Below are positions 32,391 to 40,521 of a DNA stretch of 40,521 bases, in pieces. A program made the position numbers and the translations under genes. Position 1 is the stretch's first letter, and each line of letters opens with the position of its first letter. The stretch comes from Moraxellaceae bacterium (lineage in GTDB: Bacteria; Pseudomonadota; Gammaproteobacteria; Pseudomonadales; Moraxellaceae). Location: positions 1-40,521 of the forward strand of contig JANYEL010000158.1 of NCBI GenBank assembly GCA_025363155.1, in the 5' to 3' direction. The notes beneath the pieces are model-generated. The model did no database searches and was not told the DNA's origin. It saw only the letters and a program-made list of their open reading frames with translations.

Positions 32391-33563
32391 ATGCCTATTC
32401 TTAAAGACTTCTCAATTTCAACGTTGGTGGCGGGTTTCGTCACCGTTTTGGTCGGATTCACCAGTTCAGGAGTGTTGATCTTTCAAGCAGCACAATCCCT
32501 TGGCGCATCGCCAGCAGAAATCGCTTCGTGGATTTGGGCACTAGGCTTAGGCATGGGTCTCACCACGCTGGGCTTGTCGCTGTATTACCGTATGCCGATT
32601 GTCACCGCATGGTCTACACCTGGCGCGGCACTGCTAATCGGCAGTAGCAGTGGTTTGTCTCTGGCTGAAGCGGTGGGCGGATTTATAATCTCGGCGGTGC
32701 TCATTATCCTGACGGGATTTTCGGGTGTGTTTGAACGCGCCATGCGTAAAATTCCGATATCGCTTGCCTCAGCCATGCTCGCAGGCGTATTGCTCAAGTT
32801 CGGCATGAACGTCTTTGTCGCCATGCAAACTCAGCTCGCGATGGTCCTTGGAATGTTTATCTTGTATCTGGTCATGCGCCGTCTTTCAGCACGTTATGCG
32901 GTAGTCGTTACGCTGGCGTTTGGGATTAGCTATGCCGCCATTAATCAGCAATTAACGTTTAACGCTATGCATTTCCAATTCGCACAGCCGATCTGGACAA
33001 TGCCCGTGTTTACAGTGCATTCACTTGCCATTGCGATTCCACTGTTTATAGTCACCATGGCCTCACAGAATATTCCGGGTGTTTCGGTGTTACGCGGATC
33101 AGGTTACAACGTTCCACTTTCACCAGTCATTGGTTGGATCGGTACGGCAAATGCGGCGTTTGCACCTTTTGGCGGTTATGCGTTGAATTTGGCAGCGATC
33201 ACAGCGGCAATTTGTACGGGACGCGAAGCGCATGAAGACCCGAAAAAGCGCTACACCGCAGCGATTTCAGCAGGTGTTTTTTATTGTTTAATTGGCATTT
33301 TTGGCGCGACGATTACATCGTTATTTTTAGCATTTCCAACAGAGTTGATTTTGGCTATTGCAGGATTGGCGTTGTTTAGAACCATTGGTAATGGTCTAGC
33401 AACTGCACTCTCAAAGGAGTCCGAACGCGAAGCCGCGCTGATTACTTTTTTAGTGACTGCGTCTGGGATAACGCTGTTTGGATTGGGTGCAGCATTTTGG
33501 GGATTATTGGCAGGCATTGCAGCGCTCGCGATTGGGCGCTTACGTACAGTTTCTATTGGCTAA
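32391..33563 (+). CDS. BenE-family transporter
   Basis: A 390-residue, highly hydrophobic inner-membrane protein with about eleven or twelve helices. FTSSGVLIFQAAQSLGASPAEIASWIWALGLGMG, YRMPIVTAWSTPGAALL, VTMASQNIPGVSVLRGSGY and TAAICTGREAHEDPKKRY are characteristic of the benzoate/H+ symporter (BenE) family. No ben catabolic genes are present. It follows a MocR-type regulator by 52 bp and may be its target, in which case an amine or amino-acid-like substrate is more likely than benzoate. That is inference; the family includes transporters of unknown specificity. Confidence 0.88.
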   Translation: MPILKDFSISTLVAGFVTVLVGFTSSGVLIFQAAQSLGASPAEIASWIWALGLGMGLTTLGLSLYYRMPIVTAWSTPGAALLIGSSSGLSLAEAVGGFIISAVLIILTGFSGVFERAMRKIPISLASAMLAGVLLKFGMNVFVAMQTQLAMVLGMFILYLVMRRLSARYAVVVTLAFGISYAAINQQLTFNAMHFQFAQPIWTMPVFTVHSLAIAIPLFIVTMASQNIPGVSVLRGSGYNVPLSPVIGWIGTANAAFAPFGGYALNLAAITAAICTGREAHEDPKKRYTAAISAGVFYCLIGIFGATITSLFLAFPTELILAIAGLALFRTIGNGLATALSKESEREAALITFLVTASGITLFGLGAAFWGLLAGIAALAIGRLRTVSIG

Positions 33564-33605
33564 AAAATAGAACCGCCCATTGAGTTGAGTGGCTCTCATT
33601 GATAT

Positions 33606-34364
33606 TTACTTAACGCTCGACTTAGACGCGTTAGCAAAAGCTTTCTGGTTTTCAGGCAACATAAAATGTGAAAAAAACGATTCGTACAACACCATACATG
33701 CCGCCAACAGCTCTTCCACAGACTCTTTAAAACCACTGACCGCCCAACGCGTTGCGAGATGGGACACATAGCCCGTCAAACCTGTTGAAATCAATGACAC
33801 CAAAGACATATTTTCTTGGGCCTGTGGAACCATTAATGCAATAAAAGACTGCGTCATCAAGTCAAAACGCTTCACCGCTTTATAAATACTCTTACCGTCA
33901 TTTTCATGCACTAGAATCGCATCAATAAACAAAATTCGCGTAACGCGCTGATCATCACTCAAGCTTTGGAAAAATGCCGTCAAACCCAGTTTAATCATTT
34001 GCTTAGGATCAGGCGCACCTTGCATCACAGCCGTTAAAATCCGCTGCTGCAATTCTTCCACTAAACGCATATAAATCGCATCAAAAAGTGCGCCGCTATT
34101 TTTAAATGATTCATAAAAATAACGTTCGGTCAGCTTCGCTTCGACGCACACATCGCGCACAGTCACAGAAAAGAAACCGAGTGTGCCGTAAGACTGCAAC
34201 GCCGCTTCCATCAGCCGCTCACGTCGTTCTGCCTGACGAACTTCCAAGCTCATGCCTTTAAAACTACGACGTTTGACCGTAGTAGACTCCGCGTCGATCG
34301 ACGTCTCTTGTTCTACTGAATCATTCGCTGCGATGATTTCACTTTCTGGCACTGAACTTCCCAT
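33606..34364 (-). CDS. TetR-family transcriptional regulator
   Basis: The ATG at 34364 follows AAAGGG by seven bases; the longer frame begins with TTG and is less likely. The product is 252 residues. An unusual hydrophilic N-terminal tail of about 45 residues precedes the helix-turn-helix domain (RRERLMEAALQSYGTLGFFSVTVRDVCVEAKLTERYFYESFKNSGALF). The remainder is an all-helical ligand-binding domain. It is divergent from an SDR gene over a spacer containing a perfect 20-bp operator-like repeat, so it probably represses the SDR gene. The effector is unknown; lipophilic alcohols or acids would fit an SDR target. Confidence 0.9.
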   Translation of the reverse strand: MGSSVPESEIIAANDSVEQETSIDAESTTVKRRSFKGMSLEVRQAERRERLMEAALQSYGTLGFFSVTVRDVCVEAKLTERYFYESFKNSGALFDAIYMRLVEELQQRILTAVMQGAPDPKQMIKLGLTAFFQSLSDDQRVTRILFIDAILVHENDGKSIYKAVKRFDLMTQSFIALMVPQAQENMSLVSLISTGLTGYVSHLATRWAVSGFKESVEELLAACMVLYESFFSHFMLPENQKAFANASKSSVK

Positions 34365-34413
34365 ACTGACACCCTTTCTCAGCAAAAACGCACTATCGTA
34401 TTTGCCTGATATT

Positions 34414-34495
34414 ATCTGTTATTTTACAGATTGTATCACGCTATTATCTTCAATACATTTTGATATTGACAATGTATATTGTCAAATACTATAGT
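34414..34495 (+). promoter_or_regulatory. Promoter and operators of the TetR/SDR pair
   Basis: TTGACAATGTATATTGTCAA (34466-34485) is a perfect inverted repeat. Its left end is the -35 (TTGACA, 34466-34471), and TATAGT (34490-34495) lies 18 bp after it, so a bound repressor would cover the promoter of the SDR gene. A second repeat, ATCTGT...ACAGAT (34414-34431), is closer to the TetR start. Confidence 0.7.
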
Positions 34496-34567
34496 AGCGG
34501 CTGTGTTGTACACTTCCTATTCACAAATTAAAAGTCACCGACAAAGACGCCGCTTAAGGAATTAACC

Positions 34568-35443
34568 ATGAAAGTTTTAAAAGGCAAAGTTGCAGCAATT
34601 ACAGGTGCTGGTTCAGGTATTGGTCAGCAATTGGCGGTTTTATTAGCAAAAGAAGGCTGCAATCTTGCTTTGGCAGATGTCAATGAAAAAGGCTTAGCCG
34701 CAACTGTTGAACTCGTTAAAGCGTCAAACGTAAAAGTGACCACACAAAAAGTGGATGTTTCTAAGCTCGAACAAGTTTCTGCATGGGCAAAAGCTGCTGA
34801 AAAAGAACACGGCAAAGTAAATATCATCATCAACAACGCGGGCGTCGCCATGGGCAGCACGGTTGAAGGCATGAGCTACGAAGATCTCGAATGGATGATG
34901 GGCATCAACTTCTGGGGCGTGGTTTACGGCACTAAAGAATTTTTACCGCTCCTTAAGAAAAGTGGCGATGGTCATATCGTCAACATTTCAAGCCTATTCG
35001 GTCTGACTGCACAACCAACGCAGAGCGCGTATAACGCCAGCAAATTTGCGGTTCGTGGCTTCACCGAATCACTACGCCAAGAACTCGACATGCAAAAATG
35101 CGGTGTCAGCTCAACCTGCGTTCATCCAGGCGGCATCCGTACTAACATCGCCAAAGCTGCACGCATGAGCGATAGCATCAGTTCACTCGGCATGAATGCA
35201 GAAAAAAGCATTGCTGAATTCGATAAAATGCTGCGCACACCACCTGAAGAAGCCGCGCGTCAAATTATTGAAGCCATTCGCCATGACCAACGTCGTCTGT
35301 TGATCGGTAACGATGCAAAAGTGTTGGATATGATGCAACGCATCCTGCCGCAAGGTTATCAAAAAATCTTTGGTACAGTAACCAAAATGCAAAGCCGTGC
35401 GATTGCAAAGAAACAAGCCAAAAAACTCGCCGCCAAGTCATAG
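34568..35443 (+). CDS. SDR-family oxidoreductase
   Basis: A 291-residue classical short-chain dehydrogenase. TGAGSGIG (12-19) and ADVNE set the cofactor site with likely NAD preference, NNAG lies at 89-92, S141/S142 is the catalytic serine and YNASK gives Y155 and K159. The basic C-terminal tail (AIAKKQAKKLAAKS) may aid membrane contact. AAGGA precedes the ATG. It is controlled from a strong promoter overlapped by an operator and is probably repressed by the divergent TetR protein. The substrate is unknown; homologues beside TetR genes in Acinetobacter are usually annotated as acetoin- or acyl-type dehydrogenases without proof. Confidence 0.92.
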   Translation: MKVLKGKVAAITGAGSGIGQQLAVLLAKEGCNLALADVNEKGLAATVELVKASNVKVTTQKVDVSKLEQVSAWAKAAEKEHGKVNIIINNAGVAMGSTVEGMSYEDLEWMMGINFWGVVYGTKEFLPLLKKSGDGHIVNISSLFGLTAQPTQSAYNASKFAVRGFTESLRQELDMQKCGVSSTCVHPGGIRTNIAKAARMSDSISSLGMNAEKSIAEFDKMLRTPPEEAARQIIEAIRHDQRRLLIGNDAKVLDMMQRILPQGYQKIFGTVTKMQSRAIAKKQAKKLAAKS

Positions 35444-35463
35444 TTCCCACGTTCCAAACGCAC

Positions 35464-35492
35464 AAAAGCCGAACATTTCTGTTCGGCTTTTG
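35464..35492 (+). terminator. Intrinsic terminator of the SDR gene
   Basis: AAAAGCCGAACA (35464-35475) and TGTTCGGCTTTT (35480-35491) form a perfect 12-bp stem with a 4-nt loop ending in Ts, 20 bp after the stop. Confidence 0.9.
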
Positions 35493-35643
35493 GCATTCTA
35501 ACGCCTAGGTGTAGTGGTTACCCACCCCAACAAAGATCCGAGCCTGCTTTGCAGCAGAATTAGAATTTACGAGTCGGCTCAAGGACTCGATGCGAAGACT
35601 AGAGAGTTTGGAGTGTGAAGTCAATTAAATTAAGAATGCTTGT

Positions 35644-35722
35644 CTCCTTCCCCTTGAGAAGCACTGCTTCGCAAGACGAAGCGCAGCGTAGTAGGGAAGG
35701 TTGGGATGGGGCTGCTTTTGAC
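35644..35722. repeat. Second copy of the CTTTTGAC-ended intergenic repeat
   Basis: CCTTCCC (35646-35652) pairs with GGGAAGG (35694-35700), enclosing GCTTCG/CGAAGC (35666-35682). The right end GCTTTTGAC followed by TTTAAATA matches the right end of the element at 19001-19094. The left terminal repeat is not well conserved. No gene lies in this 361-bp gap between the SDR and the pump gene. Confidence 0.5.
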
Positions 35723-35747
35723 TTTAAATATCTCAATCAAAGTTCAC

Positions 35748-35799
35748 TGAGCGGAGTCGAAGTAGACATCTCAAATACCGCCCATTTCGACTCCGCTCA
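35748..35799. repeat. 14-bp perfect inverted repeat downstream of the MFS pump
   Basis: TGAGCGGAGTCGAA (35748-35761) and TTCGACTCCGCTCA (35786-35799) are perfect inverse complements 24 nt apart. It sits 6 bp from the stop of the minus-strand pump gene and may act as its terminator. It belongs to the TTCGAC-type dispersed repeats. Confidence 0.6.
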
Positions 35800-35804
35800 A
35801 TGAG

Positions 35805-37037
35805 CTAAACTTTAGTCTCCCGCTGCGCCATCGCGCGCTTCAATACCCCCGGCAACAACACAAAATAAAGCACCGCAAAAATCGACAACATCACAAATAA
35901 ACCCGTCGCCGAAAAACGGTTATACAACCAAGCTGCTAACTCCAGCTCCAGCGCATAACCCGCCATCAACAACATCCCAACCGCCGCGCCCATCACACCC
36001 ATTCTATGATCTGCCGAAGTCATCACAAAACGATACATCACCGCAAACGCCAACCCCTGCGCAAACGCAAAACAAGTCATACCCAAGATAATAAACAGCG
36101 CCATATGACTTGGAAAATACAACACAGGCAACATCAGCAACAATCCCACAATCGTAATCACAGGCGAGAATTTCATCGGACGATCCAGCGGCCATTTGTC
36201 GGTGACTTTCATTAGCAAGATGTTGCCAATGATCAACGCGCCAATCACAGGAAGCTGGCACAGACCATATTCCATAGGCGTCATACCTGAATCTTTAATC
36301 AAAATCACAGGCGACAAACCAATCCATACAATCAGCGGTACGCCAAACAACGACATACATAGCGCCGCCTTCACAAAAGGCGCTTCACGGAACAATGCTA
36401 AATAATCGGCACACACAACCTTCAGCGATATGGTTTGCTTCGGTGCATCTTTATTCACAATCATGGTTTCTGGCATATTGAAATACAAACCAACAACGCT
36501 GAGCACAGCAACCACAGCGATCAGCACAAAGCTCATCTGCCATGGCCAAATTGAAATCACCGCCGCACCCGCAACAGGTCCAATCAGCGGTGCAAGTAAA
36601 GCGACATTCGCCATCATTGCCATGACTTTGATCGCGGCCTTTTCTTCAAAAGCTTCTTGGATCGCCGCATAGCCTACCGCCAAGATATAGCACAATCCCA
36701 AACCCTGAACGATGCGTATCAGCATGAAGGTTTCGATGTTCCATGCAAATAAAATCAACAGCAACGATACCGCAAACATCACAGCGCCAAACAACATCAC
36801 AGGCCGTCTACCCAAACGATCCGACAAAGGCCCCAACAACCACGTAATCAACGTACCACCAATCAAATACGCCGTCAGCGAACGCGCAACCCATTCAGCA
36901 TTCACATGAAAATCGGTAATGACCGCAATCATCCCTGGCTGAATCATGTCGTTAGCGATGTAAACACAAAATTCAAAGAGAACAATCGCCAGCGGAAACA
37001 TCAGCGTTTTTCGATTTAGAACATTAATTTTATTCAT
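35805..37037 (-). CDS. MFS multidrug efflux pump, MdfA/CraA type
   Basis: A 410-residue proton-driven exporter with about twelve hydrophobic helices. The first helix, LMFPLAIVLFEFCVYIANDMIQPGM, has acidic residues E22 and D30 eight apart, the same spacing as the functional acidic pair in MdfA (E26, D34). GPLSDRLGRRPVMLFGA is the MFS motif A and LLAPLIGPVAGAAVI resembles motif C of antiporters. Similarity by eye is closest to Acinetobacter CraA, a chloramphenicol exporter. Substrates of this protein are not known. It stands alone on its transcript. Confidence 0.9.
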   Translation of the reverse strand: MNKINVLNRKTLMFPLAIVLFEFCVYIANDMIQPGMIAVITDFHVNAEWVARSLTAYLIGGTLITWLLGPLSDRLGRRPVMLFGAVMFAVSLLLILFAWNIETFMLIRIVQGLGLCYILAVGYAAIQEAFEEKAAIKVMAMMANVALLAPLIGPVAGAAVISIWPWQMSFVLIAVVAVLSVVGLYFNMPETMIVNKDAPKQTISLKVVCADYLALFREAPFVKAALCMSLFGVPLIVWIGLSPVILIKDSGMTPMEYGLCQLPVIGALIIGNILLMKVTDKWPLDRPMKFSPVITIVGLLLMLPVLYFPSHMALFIILGMTCFAFAQGLAFAVMYRFVMTSADHRMGVMGAAVGMLLMAGYALELELAAWLYNRFSATGLFVMLSIFAVLYFVLLPGVLKRAMAQRETKV

Positions 37038-37210
37038 TGAACAGGAAACTTAAAGAGCGGCTAGGCTCGCATTATAAAGTGTTCAGGTTTCATAATTTGT
37101 ATGATTCGGTATTGAATAATAAATGGTATGATAATTAGAGCACTTACCCTAATTTAGTTGTAATATTAAGAATCAGGCTGATTAGCTCATCATTTTTATT
37201 CGGGTGCACT

Positions 37211-37456
37211 ATGTTAAAAATGAAAAGTGAATGCGAAAAATGCGGTGCAAAAACACCTTTAGATGGAACTGCTTATATCTGTTCTTTTGAATGTAATTTT
37301 TGTGAAGCGTGTTCAACCGCGATGAATGGCATTTGTCCGAACTGTTCTGGTGAATTGTTACGCAGACCTAAACGTGTGAAAAAGCCAACTGAAGTTGCCG
37401 TCGATCTCATGAAGAAAAAAGTTCAAGGCGTCTTTTCATCGCTTTCGAAGAAATAG
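37211..37456 (+). CDS. DUF1272-family small zinc-ribbon-like protein
   Basis: An 81-residue protein with seven cysteines. CEKCG, then CSFECNFCEAC and CPNCSGELLRRPKR match the DUF1272 family, whose paired CxxC motifs suggest zinc binding. The function is unknown. The basic C-terminal tail (LMKKKVQGVFSSLSKK) exceeds the family core. An internal ATG at 37220 is an alternative start. It is separate from both neighbours (173 bp after the pump start; convergent with the thioesterase gene). Confidence 0.85.
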   Translation: MLKMKSECEKCGAKTPLDGTAYICSFECNFCEACSTAMNGICPNCSGELLRRPKRVKKPTEVAVDLMKKKVQGVFSSLSKK

Positions 37457-37469
37457 CGACTCGCGCTCA

Positions 37470-37907
37470 TCAACCCACCTGATATGCCGCTTTAAACTCT
37501 TGCGGCATCCGCTGTGGTCGTCCTGTTGCGATTGAAATACACACCCAATGCGTATGCGCTTCAAATACCACTTTCTGATCGGCAACCCGAGTAAAACGAT
37601 AATAACGATGTAGATTAAATCCATCGTTATGATCCAACCACGTTTCAAACTGCACAGTCTCATCCAAAAACAACGCCGCGAGATATGTCATTCGATGCTC
37701 ACGCGCAACCATCGCCGAACCAATCCGCTGAAACTCATCCACATCTAAACCCAACTGTGTCGAATGCGCCCAAGCCAAATTTTCCATCAAACGCAGGTAA
37801 ACCGTATTATTCATATGTCCTAAACCATCAATGTCACTCTCTTGCACAACATACGTGGTTTTATAATACAGTGATGATGGCTCACCTAAATGGTCATGTT
37901 TACTCAT
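37470..37907 (-). CDS. Acyl-CoA thioesterase, hotdog fold (4HBT family)
   Basis: A 145-residue single-hotdog thioesterase. YVVQESDIDGLGHMNNTVYLRLMEN carries the family motif with the catalytic acidic residue and GHMNN; the FETWLDHNDGFNLHRYYRF and HTHWVCIS strands complete the fold. Such proteins hydrolyse acyl-CoA or aryl-CoA thioesters in the cytoplasm. Specificity cannot be read from the sequence. It converges with the DUF1272 gene, their stops 13 bp apart. Confidence 0.88.
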   Translation of the reverse strand: MSKHDHLGEPSSLYYKTTYVVQESDIDGLGHMNNTVYLRLMENLAWAHSTQLGLDVDEFQRIGSAMVAREHRMTYLAALFLDETVQFETWLDHNDGFNLHRYYRFTRVADQKVVFEAHTHWVCISIATGRPQRMPQEFKAAYQVG

Positions 37908-37974
37908 TGCTCTTTTTTCTCATGGTTCAATAACAACACATTCTAATATATACAACTCTATTCCACAGAAAAAT

Positions 37975-38042
37975 GTAGGGTGCGCACCGCGCACCAAATT
38001 CAATGTTGATACTTAACAATAGGTGCGCAATGCGCACCCTAC
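37975..38042. repeat. GTAGGGTGCGCA-type palindromic repeat
   Basis: Two 21-nt arms, 37975-37995 and 38022-38042, are inverse complements with two mismatches (GTAGGGTGCGCA then GCGCACC). It lies in the 300-bp gap between the thioesterase and dnaK. This core is a widely dispersed intergenic repeat in many bacteria. Confidence 0.7.
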
Positions 38043-38061
38043 TCGACTGAGCACTATAGCT

Positions 38062-38130
38062 CATTGAGCCTGTCGAAATGTGCGGCGCATACCACAGAAG
38101 TCCGAGATGTCCACTTCGACAGGCCCAGTG
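38062..38130. repeat. TTCGACAGG-type palindromic repeat
   Basis: CATTGAGCCTGTCGAA (38062-38077) and TTCGACAGGCCCAGTG (38115-38130) form a long inverted repeat with two mismatched positions (allowing G-T pairs) and a 37-nt loop. Same family as 30307-30346. Confidence 0.7.
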
Positions 38131-38158
38131 AACTTAGATAGTGGCAAATAACATGCAT

Positions 38159-38187
38159 AAAAAAACGCCCCTTACGGAGCGTTCTTT
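38159..38187 (-). terminator. Intrinsic terminator of dnaK
   Basis: On the minus strand AACGCTCC and GGGGCGTT (with G-T pairing) enclose GTAA and run into seven Ts, 20 bp after the dnaK stop. Confidence 0.88.
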
Positions 38188-38207
38188 ATTGATTCAGAAT
38201 CTAAGAA

Positions 38208-40127
38208 TTACTTCTTATCTTCTTTCACTTCTGTGAACTCAGCATCTACAACGCCATCATCATGCGCTTGACCCGCTGGCGCTTCGCCGCCTTCTGGTTG
38301 TTGCGCAGCTTCAGATTCTGCATAAACACGTTGCATCAGTGGCATAGAAACCGCTGACAATGCTTCGATTTTTGCTTTGATTGCATCGACATCGTTATCT
38401 TTCGTTGCCAATTCAAGCTCATCAATCGCCGCATCAATCGCTTTCTTCTCTTCTTCAGTGGCTTTGTCGCCCAAGTCTTTCACAGCTTTTTGCGTGCCAT
38501 GAACCAATTGGTCAGCTTCGTTACGCGCTGCAGCGAGATCAACAAATTTCTTGTCTTCTTCTGCATTCGCTTCAGCATCACGAATCATTTGTTGAATTTC
38601 TTCATCCGACAAACCTGAGTTCGCTTTAACTTGGATACTTTGCGCTTTGCCCGTGCCTTTGTCTTTTGCAGATACGTTCAAAATACCGTTCGCGTCGATG
38701 TCAAACGTCACTTCGATTTGTGGCATACCGCGTGGTGCTGGCGGAATATCATTCAGATCAAAACGACCCAATGATTTGTTCTGTGCAGCCATTTTACGTT
38801 CACCTTGGTAAACTTGAATGGTTACAGCAGGTTGGTTGTCATCAGCAGTCGAGAACACTTGTGATTTCTTGGTAGGAATCATGGTGTTCTTTTCGATGAT
38901 ACCCGTCAACACGCCACCCATGGTTTCGATACCAAGAGTCAATGGGGTCACGTCGAGCAACAATACGTCTTTCTTGTCGCCTGACAGAACCGCACCTTGA
39001 ATCGCCGCGCCAATCGCAACCGCTTCATCAGGGTTAACGTCTTTACGTGGCTCTTTGCCGAAGAACTCTTTCACTTTGTCCATGACTTTCGGCATACGTG
39101 TTTGACCACCGACCAAAATCACGTCAGCGATGTCATCTACAGTCAAACCAGCATCTTTCATTGCAATACGGCATGGCTCGATGGTACGCGCGATCAGGTC
39201 TTCAACCAAACCTTCCAATTTTGCACGGGTAATGGTCACGACCAAATGTTTCGGGCCAGTCGCATCAGCAGTGATGTAAGGCAAGTTTACTTCGGTGCTT
39301 TGTGCAGAAGACAATTCGATCTTCGCTTTTTCAGCGGCTTCTTTCAAACGTTGCAATGCGAGTGGATCATTTTTCAGATTCACGCCTTGTTCTGATTTGA
39401 AGGTTTCAACCAAATAATCCATCAAACGCGCATCAAAATCTTCACCACCAAGGAATGTGTCACCGTTGGTTGCCAAAACTTCAAACTGTTGATCGCCGTC
39501 TACGTCAGCAATTTCAATGATTGAAACGTCGAATGTACCGCCACCCAAGTCGTATACAGCGATTTTACGGTCGCCTTCACGTTTATCCATACCGAACGCC
39601 AATGCCGCAGCAGTTGGTTCGTTGATGATACGTTTTACGTCCAAACCAGCGATCAAGCCAGCGTCTTTTGTCGCTTGACGTTGCGCGTCGTTGAAGTATG
39701 CAGGAACGGTAATAACCGCTTCGGTCACTGGCTCGCCCAAGTAATCTTCTGCAGTTTTCTTCATCTTTTTCAAGATTTCAGCAGATACTTGCTGTGCAGC
39801 CAATTTTTTGCCATTGACATCAACCCATGCGTCGCCGTTTTCAGCTTGCACGATTTTGTAAGGCACCATGCCGATGTCTTTTTGTACCACGTCATCGCTA
39901 TAACGACGACCGATCAAACGTTTGATCGCAAACAATGTATTTTTTGGATTGGTGACGGCTTGGCGTTTTGCGCTTTGACCGACCAAAATTTCTGAATCTT
40001 TATAAGCAACGATCGACGGCGTAGTACGCGTACCTTCGATGTTTTCGATTACTTTAACTTTGTCGCCTTCCATCACGGCGACACATGAGTTGGTTGTACC
40101 TAAGTCAATACCAATAATTCTACCCAC
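38208..40127 (-). CDS. dnaK: Molecular chaperone DnaK (Hsp70)
   Basis: A 639-residue Hsp70. The nucleotide-binding domain has [10 protein letters not shown] (phosphate 1), [14 protein letters not shown] and [10 protein letters not shown]; the interdomain linker is [12 protein letters not shown]; the substrate domain covers about 390-600, with the disordered acidic C-terminus ending [10 protein letters not shown]. It folds and refolds proteins with DnaJ and GrpE. The start codon is GTG at 40127, seven bases after AAGGAG, where most relatives use ATG. grpE lies upstream on the same strand across 241 bp, the order typical of Acinetobacter. Confidence 0.98.
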   Translation of the reverse strand: MGRIIGIDLGTTNSCVAVMEGDKVKVIENIEGTRTTPSIVAYKDSEILVGQSAKRQAVTNPKNTLFAIKRLIGRRYSDDVVQKDIGMVPYKIVQAENGDAWVDVNGKKLAAQQVSAEILKKMKKTAEDYLGEPVTEAVITVPAYFNDAQRQATKDAGLIAGLDVKRIINEPTAAALAFGMDKREGDRKIAVYDLGGGTFDVSIIEIADVDGDQQFEVLATNGDTFLGGEDFDARLMDYLVETFKSEQGVNLKNDPLALQRLKEAAEKAKIELSSAQSTEVNLPYITADATGPKHLVVTITRAKLEGLVEDLIARTIEPCRIAMKDAGLTVDDIADVILVGGQTRMPKVMDKVKEFFGKEPRKDVNPDEAVAIGAAIQGAVLSGDKKDVLLLDVTPLTLGIETMGGVLTGIIEKNTMIPTKKSQVFSTADDNQPAVTIQVYQGERKMAAQNKSLGRFDLNDIPPAPRGMPQIEVTFDIDANGILNVSAKDKGTGKAQSIQVKANSGLSDEEIQQMIRDAEANAEEDKKFVDLAAARNEADQLVHGTQKAVKDLGDKATEEEKKAIDAAIDELELATKDNDVDAIKAKIEALSAVSMPLMQRVYAESEAAQQPEGGEAPAGQAHDDGVVDAEFTEVKEDKK

Positions 40128-40233
40128 GGTGTTGCTCCTTATCTAAATACGCGTTAATCGAAAAGGCCTAGACAGGCTCATTCCAACAACAAACTGTAAA
40201 ATTGTGTATAGCAGCGTTGCTGCATGTGCTATT

Positions 40234-40263
40234 CAATATGCGACTGATACGCAGATTTTCAAG
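40234..40263 (-). promoter_or_regulatory. Possible dnaK promoter in the grpE-dnaK spacer
   Basis: On the minus strand CTTGAA (40258-40263) is followed, 16 bp later, by GCATATTG. The -35 equals the heat-shock sigma-32 consensus and the -10 is a partial match (CCCATnTA). It could equally be read as sigma-70 (TTGAAA with CATATT). The spacer holds no gene. Confidence 0.35.
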
Positions 40264-40368
40264 TCAGCACAAAAAATATTCTTTAAAAAATCTCTACATT
40301 GAACATCTTAAGCGATACGTTTAAAGAGAGTTCTGAGCTAGATCAATTACTCAAACGCTTTTTAAAAC

Positions 40369-40521
40369 TTATTGACCCACAGTGACCATCGCGGGACGCA
40401 ACAAACGACCTGACAAGCTGTAGCCTTTTTGCAGTACATTCGCCACTTGACCTTCTGGGGTATTCGGATCAATACCGACCGCTTGATGTTGTTCCGCATC
40501 AAACGCTTGGCCAGCAGGATC
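40369..40521 (-). CDS. grpE: GrpE nucleotide-exchange factor, C-terminal 50 residues (partial)
   Basis: Only the 3' end is in the window; the gene continues past the right edge. The frame reads [20 protein letters not shown], then [20 protein letters not shown] and [10 protein letters not shown] before the stop. This is the conserved GrpE beta-domain (F-DP-xxHEAV-like, VxxVLQKGYxLxxRLLRPAxV). GrpE releases ADP from DnaK. Its position directly upstream of dnaK supports the call. Confidence 0.95.
   Translation of the reverse strand, partial: DPAGQAFDAEQHQAVGIDPNTPEGQVANVLQKGYSLSGRLLRPAMVTVGQ

Noticed and set aside
32391-33563. Part of a benzoate degradation cluster
   Set aside because: No benABCD or cat genes are in the window; the neighbours are a MocR-type regulator and a TetR gene.
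35615-35803. 62-codon frame between the SDR and the pump genes
   Set aside because: It runs through two inverted repeats, which account for its sequence.
35805-37037. ArsJ exporter partner for the GAPDH
   Set aside because: The sequence fits MdfA/CraA, including the E22/D30 pair, and it is 16 kb away.

Overview
The window reads as a chromosomal segment of a gammaproteobacterium of the Moraxellaceae, most likely Acinetobacter or a close relative such as Alkanindiges. The basis is gene order and protein similarity recognised by eye: dapA, a short BamC-type lipoprotein, purC and tRNA-Ser in a row; a CraA/MdfA-type efflux pump; grpE followed by dnaK; and many genes for oxidising aliphatic compounds. 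Composition is moderately AT-rich, with AT-rich spacers. No plasmid, prophage or CRISPR signature was seen. Mobile-element material is limited to the 5' end of an IS3-family element at the left edge and a decayed IS150-type end near 9.0 kb. Layout: 1-3.3 kb is housekeeping (tRNA-Gly, dapA, bamC-like, purC, tRNA-Ser). 3.3-6.9 kb is a three-gene minus-strand operon (Baeyer-Villiger-type flavin monooxygenase, SDR, ferritin-like diiron protein) whose promoter carries a perfect inverted repeat between its -35 and -10. 7.4-9.1 kb is a tandem glycine riboswitch in front of a DadA-type amino-acid dehydrogenase, ending in an IS relic that may serve as terminator. 9.1-14.0 kb is a minus-strand operon of an alkyl-DHAP-synthase-like flavoprotein, a GlpD-type dehydrogenase and an FGGY kinase, a set that could together dismantle glycerol ethers. 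14.3-16.0 kb is a haem-oxygenase-like diiron protein divergent from a TetR regulator, with two operator-like palindromes between them. 16.7-28.1 kb is a mixed block: membrane phosphoesterase, alpha/beta hydrolase, an ArsJ-associated-type GAPDH, an exported hydrolase with four C-terminal repeats, an LplT-PlsC fusion, a molybdopterin oxidoreductase and a methyltransferase. 28.1-33.6 kb holds an AraC/Fsr-type efflux pair and a DUF2917 / MocR / BenE-type group. 33.6-37.9 kb holds a TetR/SDR pair with a 20-bp perfect operator, a CraA/MdfA-type pump, a DUF1272 protein and a thioesterase. 38.2-40.5 kb is dnaK and the end of grpE. Functionally the accessory part is dominated by oxidation and remodelling of lipids and other aliphatic compounds, each module apparently with its own local control element. 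The best candidates for under-described biology are the kinase/GlpD/AGPS-like operon, the diiron/TetR pair, the four-repeat secreted hydrolase, and the glycine-sensing DadA gene. All functions are predictions from sequence; nothing was searched against a database.
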